From Candidatus Abyssobacteria bacterium SURF_5 (GTDB lineage Bacteria > Abyssobacteria > SURF-5): 14,280 nucleotides of DNA. Numbering within the stretch: the stretch's first letter is position 1; the number at the start of each line of letters is the position of its first letter. This document shows positions 1-6,199 of this stretch, piece after piece. The notes under the pieces were generated by a model. It had not been told where the DNA came from and made no database searches. It was given only the letters and a program-made list of their open reading frames with translations. The stretch covers positions 1-14,280 of the forward strand of contig QZKU01000023.1 in the NCBI GenBank assembly GCA_003598085.1. Direction: 5' to 3'. A program made the translations under genes and the position numbers.

Positions 1-145
1 TTGGCTTTATGACTTCAAACTCGACTTTCGATTCAAATGAAGAGATGAAAATGTAAAATAAACTGTTTCAATAAAATCTCTGCAAAAGCAGGAATCCAGG
101 GTCTGGCAGAGGAAGACAAATCTCAATTACGGGACAGCCTCTTAG

Positions 146-166
146 TCCCCCTTTCCTAAAGGGGGA
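146..166. repeat. REP-like hairpin (CCCCCTTT / AAAGGGGG)
   Basis: A near-perfect inverted repeat with a 9-bp stem (146-154 with 158-166) and a 3-nt CCT loop. Hairpins of the form TCCCCCTTT...AAAGGGGGA are, from general knowledge, a frequent dispersed intergenic repeat in environmental bacterial genomes. No second copy is seen in this window. The flanking region 60-115 also contains small imperfect inverted repeats (CTCTGC at 78-83 with GCAGAG at 106-111), so the leader of the ferredoxin-AOR operon looks like repeat-derived intergenic DNA. It lies about 95 bp before the first gene and has no T-tract on the plus strand, so I prefer repeat over terminator. Confidence 0.5.
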
Positions 167-261
167 ATTTAAGAGAACGGCAGAATGCAGCCGGTACAAA
201 AATTAGTCGAGCTTGCCTGATGTGAACAGCAACAAGCTGTAGTTCTGGAAACGAGGTTTTT

Positions 262-510
262 ATGGCGCACGTGGACGAAAATAATCCGAAGATATTGATC
301 GACCTCGACAAGTGCACCGGTTGTTTGAACTGCCAGTTGATCTGCTCGTTCACTTACAACGAGGTCTTCAATCCGGACTTGGCGAAGATCAGGATCATCC
401 GGACGGAGGACGACGGCAAGGCTGCACGTTTCGACGAGGATTGCCTGCAGTGTTCGATCTGCGCCGATTACTGCGTCTATGGGGCATTGACCCGGGTGGA
501 GGCGCCATGA
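262..510 (+). CDS. Small 2[4Fe-4S] ferredoxin, electron-transfer partner of AOR
   Basis: An 82-residue soluble protein with two complete cluster motifs: C18-x2-C21-x2-C24-x3-C28 and C61-x2-C64-x2-C67-x3-C71. This is the layout of bacterial-type dicluster ferredoxins and of the iron-sulfur subunits that accompany AOR enzymes. The start is supported by GAGG at 253-256, five bases before the ATG. The stop overlaps the next ATG (ATGA at 507-510), so translation is probably coupled to the AOR gene. The simplest role is to take electrons from the AOR [4Fe-4S]/tungstopterin centre and pass them to the cellular ferredoxin pool or another acceptor. There is no signal peptide or membrane segment. The partner assignment comes from operon context and is inference; the cluster motifs are seen directly. 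The proline that often follows the last Cys of each motif is absent (C28 is followed by Ser, C71 by Val). Confidence 0.88.
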   Translation: MAHVDENNPKILIDLDKCTGCLNCQLICSFTYNEVFNPDLAKIRIIRTEDDGKAARFDEDCLQCSICADYCVYGALTRVEAP

Positions 511-2405
511 GAACGGAATATTTCGGGTACGCTGGCAAGATACTGTTCATCGACCTTACGAGCGGGACGATCGACAGGCAGCCGCTCGATCCGGGCGATT
601 GCCGCGGGCTTCTCGGCGGCCTCGGCATCAACAACAAGCTTGCGTATGACCATCTCAAACCGGGAGTCGACCCTCTTTCGCCGGAGAACCCGCTCATCCT
701 CGGGGCGGGGCCGCTGATCGGGACGATGACGCCCGGCGCCTCGCGCATTGTCGGCACATCGAAATTTCCGTTGTCGAATGCGGTCTCGGCCGGCAGCGGG
801 AGCCTCACATTCGGTTTCTCGATGAAACGCGCCGGCTATGATCATATTGTTATTACCGGCAAGGCCGCCGCGCCGGTTTATGTTTTTATCGATGACGGGA
901 AGGTCGAGATTCGCGATGCAAGCGATCTGTGGGGAAAGGATATTTACGAAGCTGTCGATTCTCTGTGGGCGCGCCATGGGCGCTGCTCGGCAATTTCGAT
1001 CGGGCAGGCCGGCGAGAACCTGGTGAAGTTTGCGATCGCACTCGTGGACAAATCAGCGACGCTGGGACGAGCGGGCTTCGGCGCCATAATGGGCTCAAAG
1101 AATCTGAAGGCGATCATTGCGCGCGGCAGCGGCGGAATTAAAGTGGCCGACCCGAAGGGCTTCATGCACGAGGTCAATAAGCTGTTCAACCGGGCAAGGA
1201 ATTACAAACTTCATTCGGCGGCGGTCGCCTATGGCATTTTGAATGCGGGCGGCTCGTTCATGCTGGGCGAGGAAGGCCCGTACGGCCTGAACGTTTACAA
1301 CCGCCTCAAGCGAGACCGGTGCGCGTGCCCCTCGTGTTTCATCGCGGACAAGGACATCCTCGTCGTGCCGGAGGGCGAGTTCAGCGGCATGAAGACGTAC
1401 ACGCACAGCTACGGGATCATCGCGCAGACCGCGATGAAAGGAAATATTCCCGAGTATCCGAAGGCGACGCACATCGTGAACCTCCAGAACCGGTATGGAT
1501 TGGGCCAGCAGGAGTTCGAAAGCATATTCCAGCTTCTGTTGGAGGCCGGCGAGGCGGGGGCGATACGGGAAGACCAGTTCGGCAAGATCGAGCGGAATTA
1601 CGAGACGATGCGCGATCTGGTGGAGAAAATCAGTTTCCGGCAGGGCGTCGGCGATATCCTTGCTGAAGGCTGGACCGCCGCGGCAAGCGAGTTTGGGCTC
1701 GATCCGGACCGATTCACCTCTCACGTCAAGGGGCTCGGCACCTTCTTCGATCCGCGCGAAAAGGGCTTAGGAACAATGGAATTCGAGCAACTGGTGAACC
1801 CGCGCGGCGGGCATCATCAGTCCGGCGGCTCGCCTTCGTATAATGCCGGAGCGCCGCTCGAGATGTTCGGCAAACATGCGGACAGAATGGGAGCGCCGCC
1901 GGACGCGGTGGCCCGTATCATGGACAGTCCGTTCGGATTCAATGTCGGCCGCTTCACGCGGTATTCCGAGGACTGGTTCGCGGTCTTCGACTCGCTCGGG
2001 GTTTGCATCCGCAGCCAGAACAACCGTTTTTACAGCGCCGACATCTGTGCGCGTCTCTTCTCGACCGCGACGGGAATCGAGATGGACAAGCGCGCGCTGA
2101 TGGAGGCGGGCGAGCGGGTGTGGAATCTTTACAAGGTTCTGAACTGGCGCGAGGGATTCGACCGCAGCAAGGACGCTCCACCGGCAAAATGGTTTGAGCC
2201 GCTGAAGGCGGCAGGCGGCGAATTCGAGATGAAAGATTATTTTCAGACGAAGACGTTGACGAGGGCGGATATCGAACGCCTGCTCGACGATTATTATGAG
2301 GAACGCGGCTGGGACATCAAGACCGGGTGCCCGAGCCGGAACAAGCTCGAACAGCTCGGTTTTGATTACGTGGTAAAGGGTTTGGAAGCTGCGGGGCTGC
2401 TGTAG
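507..2405 (+). CDS. Aldehyde:ferredoxin oxidoreductase family protein (tungstopterin)
   Basis: A 632-residue protein, full length for the family. The N-terminal AOR domain (about 5-205) starts with the usual GKILFIDLTSG stretch and contains the pterin-binding segments around GxGPLIGTMTPGASR (67-80) and IGQAGENLVKFA (165-176). The C-terminal AOR domains follow (about 220-630), with NPRGGHHQ at 431-438. The family reaction is oxidation of an aldehyde with water to the carboxylic acid, passing two electrons to ferredoxin. The [4Fe-4S] cluster normally uses C-x2-C-x3-C plus a distant Cys. Here the first two fit C274 and C277 and the distant one fits C500, but the third position is Asp281. An extra Cys, C272, sits just before. 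The start at 507 is set by the ATGA overlap with the ferredoxin; the frame is open further upstream but would run through the ferredoxin gene. The gene downstream is an SPL-like, aldehyde-producing lyase, which suggests a long-chain aldehyde substrate (inference). Molybdenum instead of tungsten cannot be excluded from sequence. Confidence 0.92.
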   Translation: MRTEYFGYAGKILFIDLTSGTIDRQPLDPGDCRGLLGGLGINNKLAYDHLKPGVDPLSPENPLILGAGPLIGTMTPGASRIVGTSKFPLSNAVSAGSGSLTFGFSMKRAGYDHIVITGKAAAPVYVFIDDGKVEIRDASDLWGKDIYEAVDSLWARHGRCSAISIGQAGENLVKFAIALVDKSATLGRAGFGAIMGSKNLKAIIARGSGGIKVADPKGFMHEVNKLFNRARNYKLHSAAVAYGILNAGGSFMLGEEGPYGLNVYNRLKRDRCACPSCFIADKDILVVPEGEFSGMKTYTHSYGIIAQTAMKGNIPEYPKATHIVNLQNRYGLGQQEFESIFQLLLEAGEAGAIREDQFGKIERNYETMRDLVEKISFRQGVGDILAEGWTAAASEFGLDPDRFTSHVKGLGTFFDPREKGLGTMEFEQLVNPRGGHHQSGGSPSYNAGAPLEMFGKHADRMGAPPDAVARIMDSPFGFNVGRFTRYSEDWFAVFDSLGVCIRSQNNRFYSADICARLFSTATGIEMDKRALMEAGERVWNLYKVLNWREGFDRSKDAPPAKWFEPLKAAGGEFEMKDYFQTKTLTRADIERLLDDYYEERGWDIKTGCPSRNKLEQLGFDYVVKGLEAAGLL

Positions 2406-2434
2406 CCGGGGCCAGAACAAGGAGAAGTTTCGAA

Positions 2435-3760
2435 ATGGCGAGAGAAAACGTGAAGCTGCCGAAACAGGGATTGCCGAGGGAAAAGGTCCTCGAGCATTTG
2501 GACGATCTGCATGAGGGCGATGCGAACTGGAAGGAAGGCCGCACGTGGAGCCTGGTGTATTACGCGGGAGAAGAGCACACGTCTTTTCTGAAAAGCGCGT
2601 ACACCAAATATTTTTCCGAGAACGGCCTGAGCCCGCTGGCGTTTCCGAGTATAAAGAAATTCGAGACCGAGGTCGTCGCGATGACGGCCGACATCCTTGG
2701 CGGCGATGAGAACGTTACGGGCACCATGACCTCGTGCGGGACCGAGAGCATATTAATGGCAGTGAAGACGCATCGCGACTGGTTCCGCTCGACCCGGCCT
2801 GAGATAAAGAACCCCGAGATGCTCCTGCCCGCGACGGCGCATCCGGCATTCGAGAAGGCGGCGCACTACTTCGACGTGGCCTCCGTGCGGATTCCGGTGA
2901 AGGCGGATTTCAGGGCTGACGTCGAGGCGATGCGGCGGGCGATTAATCAGAACACGATCATGCTGGTTGGCTCGGCGCCGTCGTATCCGCACGGCGTGGT
3001 CGATCCCATTGCCGAGCTGGCGGCGGCGGCGAAAGAGCGGGGACTCGGAATGCATGTGGATTCGTGCCTTGGCGGATTCCTCTTGCCGTTCGTGAAGAAG
3101 CTCGGGTACCCGGTGCCGGAATTCGATTTCCGGGTGGATGGCGTGACCTCGATATCCGCCGACATTCATAAATACGGTTTTGCGGCGAAGGGGGCGTCAA
3201 CGGTGCTTTATCGGAATCCGGATATCAGGCGCCACCAATTCTTCGTGTATACCGACTGGTGCGGCGGAGTGTACATGTCTCCCACGATGGCGGGCACGCG
3301 TCCGGCAGGTTCGATTGCGGCCGCGTGGGCGACGATGCAGGCAATGGGCGAGGATGGATATCTGCGCAACGCGAAACAGATCATGTCGACGACGGAGGCG
3401 CTCATCAAGGGAATCAGCGCGATTCCAGGTTTGCATATCCTGGGCAAGCCGGTTATGAGCGTTTTCGCGTTCACGTCGGATGAATTCAACGTGTTTGCGC
3501 TGGCCGACGCGATGGAGGCGCGCGGGTGGCATCTGGACCGCCAGCAGCAGCCGTCGGCATTGCACATGATGATTACGCTGGCGCACGAGAAGGTGGTCGA
3601 CCAGTTCCTGACAGATTTGCGGGCTTCGGTCGAGCATGTGAAGGCTAACCCCTCGACTGCCAATGAAGGCTCGGCGCCGATGTACGGCATGATGGCGACG
3701 ATCCCCGACCGCGGCATGATCCGCAATTTCGTTTTTGAGGCGATGGATAATATCTACTGA
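2435..3760 (+). CDS. Sphingosine-1-phosphate lyase-like PLP enzyme (group II decarboxylase superfamily)
   Basis: A 441-residue fold-type I PLP enzyme. The PLP lysine is K246 in SADIHKYG, and the cofactor-binding Asp is D209 in HVDSCLGG. Many stretches match what I know of eukaryotic and bacterial sphingosine-1-phosphate lyases rather than glutamate decarboxylases: TESILMA (103-109), FDFRVDGVTSISAD (230-243), TDWCGGVYMSPTMAGTRP (273-290) and YGMMA near the end (417-421). The family cleaves phosphorylated long-chain bases by retro-aldol reaction to phosphoethanolamine and a long-chain aldehyde. Unlike the eukaryotic enzyme there is no N-terminal membrane anchor, so it should be cytosolic. GGAG upstream (about 2421-2424) supports the ATG at 2435. 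It starts 29 bp after the AOR stop, in the same operon, so its aldehyde product may feed AOR. One oddity is Cys101 where SPL has Gly in TSGGTES. Exact chain length and hydroxylation of the substrate are unknown, and related tyrosine/glutamate decarboxylase activity is less likely. Confidence 0.88.
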   Translation: MARENVKLPKQGLPREKVLEHLDDLHEGDANWKEGRTWSLVYYAGEEHTSFLKSAYTKYFSENGLSPLAFPSIKKFETEVVAMTADILGGDENVTGTMTSCGTESILMAVKTHRDWFRSTRPEIKNPEMLLPATAHPAFEKAAHYFDVASVRIPVKADFRADVEAMRRAINQNTIMLVGSAPSYPHGVVDPIAELAAAAKERGLGMHVDSCLGGFLLPFVKKLGYPVPEFDFRVDGVTSISADIHKYGFAAKGASTVLYRNPDIRRHQFFVYTDWCGGVYMSPTMAGTRPAGSIAAAWATMQAMGEDGYLRNAKQIMSTTEALIKGISAIPGLHILGKPVMSVFAFTSDEFNVFALADAMEARGWHLDRQQQPSALHMMITLAHEKVVDQFLTDLRASVEHVKANPSTANEGSAPMYGMMATIPDRGMIRNFVFEAMDNIY

Positions 3761-3840
3761 CTGGCCTGAAATGGTCAAGTATGGGGTATGAAGTGCTGGG
3801 CCGTACTGGCGGATGAGGCGGATGCAGCGCCTGGTTCTCG

Positions 3841-3879
3841 CCTTTCCCGATCTGTATTGTTAACAAACAGGCGGGAAGG
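3841..3879. repeat. Long interrupted inverted repeat, possible terminator of the plus-strand operon
   Basis: Arms pair as 3841-3844 with 3876-3879, 3846-3849 with 3872-3875, and 3852-3855 with 3867-3870, around the perfect palindrome TTGTTAACAA (3857-3866). It lies 80 bp after the SPL stop, between convergent operons. There is no T-tract on either side, so it is not a classic intrinsic terminator. It could be a bidirectional processing or termination hairpin, or a protein-binding palindrome. Confidence 0.4.
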
Positions 3880-3960
3880 TAGTTGACGGCATAAGTCCTT
3901 ACTCATCAGGGTATTATCACGTCTCTGGCGACTCATCACAAAAAATCTTTTGAAAAAGAC

Positions 3961-3989
3961 TTGCCTTAAGAAAGTTGATATGCTATAAT
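3961..3989 (+). promoter_or_regulatory. Sigma70-type promoter candidate for a small RNA
   Basis: TTGCCT (3961-3966), a 17-bp spacer and a perfect TATAAT (3984-3989). Transcription would start near 3996, three bases before a strong GNRA-type hairpin. No protein gene follows on this strand before the antisense SDR gene, so the product would be an untranslated RNA. The spacing and -10 match are seen directly; promoter activity is inferred. Confidence 0.5.
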
Positions 3990-3995
3990 CTTCGC

Positions 3996-4070
3996 AAGCT
4001 ATGGGGCAACCCGTAGACCTCTCCTCATTGGGCTGAGTGTTTGGGGTGACACTCAGCCTTCTCTCCTTTA
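3996..4070 (+). ncRNA. Candidate small structured RNA (two hairpins, possible pseudoknot)
   Basis: Immediately after the promoter candidate comes a 7-bp stem capped by a GCAA tetraloop (CTATGGG 3999-4005, CCCGTAG 4010-4016, one G-T pair). A second hairpin has a perfect 9-bp stem (GGCTGAGTG 4031-4039, CACTCAGCC 4050-4058) and a 10-nt loop. Loop bases GGGGT (4043-4047) can pair with ACCTC (4017-4021) in the linker, which would make a pseudoknot. The second hairpin is followed by a pyrimidine-rich TTCTCTCCTTT, a weak terminator tail. I do not recognise a known riboswitch or sRNA family. The rest of the 3761-4169 gap (3761-3840, 3880-3960, 4071-4169) shows nothing I can name. Confidence 0.4.
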
Positions 4071-4169
4071 GGGCCCGGGACGAATTCGGCGGGATTTGGC
4101 GGACCGAGCGAAGTACTTTATTTACTTGAGTGTTTAGGTCATATTTGCATTCTCTATCCCATCACCTCT

Positions 4170-4958
4170 TCAGCCCATCATCTTTTCGACGTCGATTTGC
4201 CAGCCGGCGCTCATGCCGCCGTCGACGACGAGGGCGTGGCCGTTGACGAAAGAGGAATCGTCTGAAGCGAGGAAAACGGCGCAATTGGCGACTTCTTCCG
4301 GAACGCCAAACCGTCCTGCAGGGCTGAGGCTGTTGAGGTAATCTTTGACTTCGTTGGCGCCGGGCAATCCCATGACGGCCTCGACCATGGGGGTGCGGAT
4401 GAATCCGGGGCAAATGCAATTTGCGCGGATATTCTTTCTGCCGTAATCCATGGCGGTATTTTTCGTGAGGAGCACGACGCCCCCTTTCGATGCGTTATAG
4501 GCGCTCAGGCCGCCGGCGCCCATGATGCCCGCCACCGAACTCATGTTCACGATCACTCCGCCGCCGTTCTCGATCATTCTTGGAACAGCAAATTTAGTTC
4601 CCAGGAAAACACCGCGCAGGTTGATTGCGATGACGCGGTCCCATGCCGCCTCGTCGGTGTCGGCGAGCCGCTTGAATATTTCGACGCCGGCGTTGTTTAC
4701 CATGATGTCCAGAGTGCGATATTTGGATGTGGCCCGATCGATTAGGTTCTTGACGGCGTCCGAATCGGACACATCGGCTTCGATAAAGAAGGCTTCGCCG
4801 CCGTCACCCTTGATTTTAGAAACGGTGACTTCTCCGCCCTCGGCATTGATATCGGCTGCCACAATTTTTGCGCCTTCGCGCGCGAAGGCATAGGCAATCG
4901 CTCTGCCGATACCTGAGGCCGCGCCCGTAACAATTGCGGTTTTCTTCGCCAGCTTCAT
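4170..4958 (-). CDS. SDR-family NAD(P)-dependent oxidoreductase
   Basis: A 262-residue classical short-chain dehydrogenase/reductase. It has the Rossmann motif TGAASGIG (11-18), NNAG (88-91), catalytic S140/S141 and Y154-x3-K158, and the PGFIRTP segment (184-190) typical of the family. Asp37 at the end of beta-2 (VAADIN) favours NAD over NADP. Length and C-terminal VDGG (246-249) fit FabG-like and 3-hydroxyacyl-CoA or alcohol dehydrogenases. The start is the ATG at 4958, preceded by AAGGAGAA (4963-4970); a TTG at 4979 in frame lies upstream of this ribosome site and is not used. It is the last gene of the six-gene minus-strand operon, 35 bp after the MBL hydrolase. With an acyl-CoA synthetase and a crotonase in the operon, oxidation of a 3-hydroxyacyl-CoA is a reasonable guess, but substrate cannot be read from SDR sequence. 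Confidence 0.9.
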   Translation of the reverse strand: MKLAKKTAIVTGAASGIGRAIAYAFAREGAKIVAADINAEGGEVTVSKIKGDGGEAFFIEADVSDSDAVKNLIDRATSKYRTLDIMVNNAGVEIFKRLADTDEAAWDRVIAINLRGVFLGTKFAVPRMIENGGGVIVNMSSVAGIMGAGGLSAYNASKGGVVLLTKNTAMDYGRKNIRANCICPGFIRTPMVEAVMGLPGANEVKDYLNSLSPAGRFGVPEEVANCAVFLASDDSSFVNGHALVVDGGMSAGWQIDVEKMMG

Positions 4959-4993
4959 GTGGTTCTCCTTTTTTTTCAAGAAAACATCCTTGC

Positions 4994-6187
4994 TTATCGT
5001 CTGAGCAGGATCGTGCTGTTTTCGTCGTTAATGATTGACTGGATGCGCGCGTAGACGTCCTCGAATTTTTCGCCGGAATTAATGAAGTAATGCACGAAGC
5101 CGTCGATATGCGAGCGGCGCAAACCGCCCGCAATCTGGAGCAATTCGACGTGGACGAAGGCTTCCTGTCCTGCTAGCGGATTGAATTTTGTCGGATCGAC
5201 GTGCACATCGAAGTAGCGCCTCATTGTTGCGATTTCCCAGATGCTGCGGGGTTTGCGGCACGCGTCGTATGTGAGGCGGAGCCTATGCTCGTGGTGTTTA
5301 TCGAGGAATTCCAGCCGCTCATGTAGTTTGAGGATGGCCTTACCGTGCGCCGGCAGAACGATGGCCACGTCTTTCAGGTCCTTCATATACTTCAGCGTGC
5401 GCAGGTACGCGATCAGGTCGTCGGGATGAGGCGTAATGGGATAAAGCAGCGTGTCGCCGCACAAGAAGATCGATTCTTTTTCGGATTGATCATAAACAAA
5501 GAGTCCGATTCCACCGGGGGAATGTCCGGCGTAGTGCCGGACGCACAGCCAGTCCTTCTCGAAGTTATCGAGTCTGAGACGGCCGTCGAACGCGATTGGG
5601 CAATCAACGCGGAGCGAAAGGTCGGTGGTTTCCGGATTGGCGGATGCGTTGCTGCGGCCGCCCTGTTTGGGAGGAGGCATTCCGATGGCCATGAGAGCGG
5701 GCCTGCGCTCGACCCAGAATTTCACCATTGCCCAGGGATTAGTGATCTGGTGCGAATCGGAAACGTGCGCCGCGACGCGCGCGCCGGACAATTCCACGAT
5801 GCGCCGGCCGAGCAGGTAATGGTCCGGGTGCCCATGGGTAATAACGAGGAAATCGATTGTTTTGGGGTCGACGCCCGCGAGCGCGAGCGCGCTCAGAAGC
5901 TGTTGTTCGCTGTGATTGTCGGGCAGAGCTTCGACTTCGGCCGGTATTCTCTGATTGCGCCAGTAATAGAAGAGATCCTTCGCCAGATTGGTTGGTATTC
6001 CGGTATCGACGAGAATGATAATTTCCTCGTCGATGATAAGGTACAAATGAGTGGGCCCGGGCCCGATGACGGAAGGGCAGAAGGTGGTAATCTGCACCAA
6101 CCGCCGATCGCCGCCGAGTCGGTATTCGCGCACGCGGCCGCTACCGCTTGCGTCGCCTGCCCTGAGAAGCCTGCTTGATACGTCCAT
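4994..6187 (-). CDS. MBL-fold metallo-hydrolase with C-terminal winged-helix-like domain
   Basis: A 397-residue metallo-beta-lactamase-fold protein. Metal ligands are visible in order: THGHPDH (117-123), H222 in GHSPGG, D245 in GDTL and H281 in LPAHG. Residues about 45-285 form the MBL domain. The C-terminal part (about 290-375) ends with the pattern QEAFVHVELLQIAGGLRR, like the winged helix of LACTB2-type hydrolases. The family hydrolyses esters, thioesters, lactones, amides or phosphodiesters with a di-zinc or iron centre. There is no signal peptide, so it is probably cytosolic. An insertion at about 150-195 (proline/glycine-rich around 170-185) may shape the substrate pocket. It starts 12 bp after the amidase stop, with AAGGAA just before the ATG, so it is translated from the same message. 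The substrate is unknown; an acyl-CoA thioester or N-acyl compound would suit the neighbours (inference). Confidence 0.88.
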   Translation of the reverse strand: MDVSSRLLRAGDASGSGRVREYRLGGDRRLVQITTFCPSVIGPGPTHLYLIIDEEIIILVDTGIPTNLAKDLFYYWRNQRIPAEVEALPDNHSEQQLLSALALAGVDPKTIDFLVITHGHPDHYLLGRRIVELSGARVAAHVSDSHQITNPWAMVKFWVERRPALMAIGMPPPKQGGRSNASANPETTDLSLRVDCPIAFDGRLRLDNFEKDWLCVRHYAGHSPGGIGLFVYDQSEKESIFLCGDTLLYPITPHPDDLIAYLRTLKYMKDLKDVAIVLPAHGKAILKLHERLEFLDKHHEHRLRLTYDACRKPRSIWEIATMRRYFDVHVDPTKFNPLAGQEAFVHVELLQIAGGLRRSHIDGFVHYFINSGEKFEDVYARIQSIINDENSTILLRR

Positions 6188-6199
6188 TCGTTTGGTTCC

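Noticed and set aside
213-241. A promoter for the ferredoxin-AOR operon with TTGCCT at 213-218
   Set aside because: No acceptable -10 element lies at 16-18 bp from it, and no better pair was found in 1-261.
312-506. In-frame upstream extension of the AOR reading frame
   Set aside because: It overlaps the ferredoxin gene in another frame and reads as arginine- and leucine-rich filler. The AOR family start fits the ATG at 507.
3999-4058. A cyclic-di-GMP, molybdenum-cofactor or other known riboswitch
   Set aside because: The segment shares short GC-rich and GCAA elements with several families but not the conserved core of any I can recall, and no gene follows on the same strand for it to control.
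4959-4979. A TTG start for the SDR gene at 4979
   Set aside because: The AAGGAGAA ribosome site lies between this codon and the ATG at 4958, and the SDR fold begins right after the ATG. The TTG at 11099 for the crotonase was rejected for the same reason.
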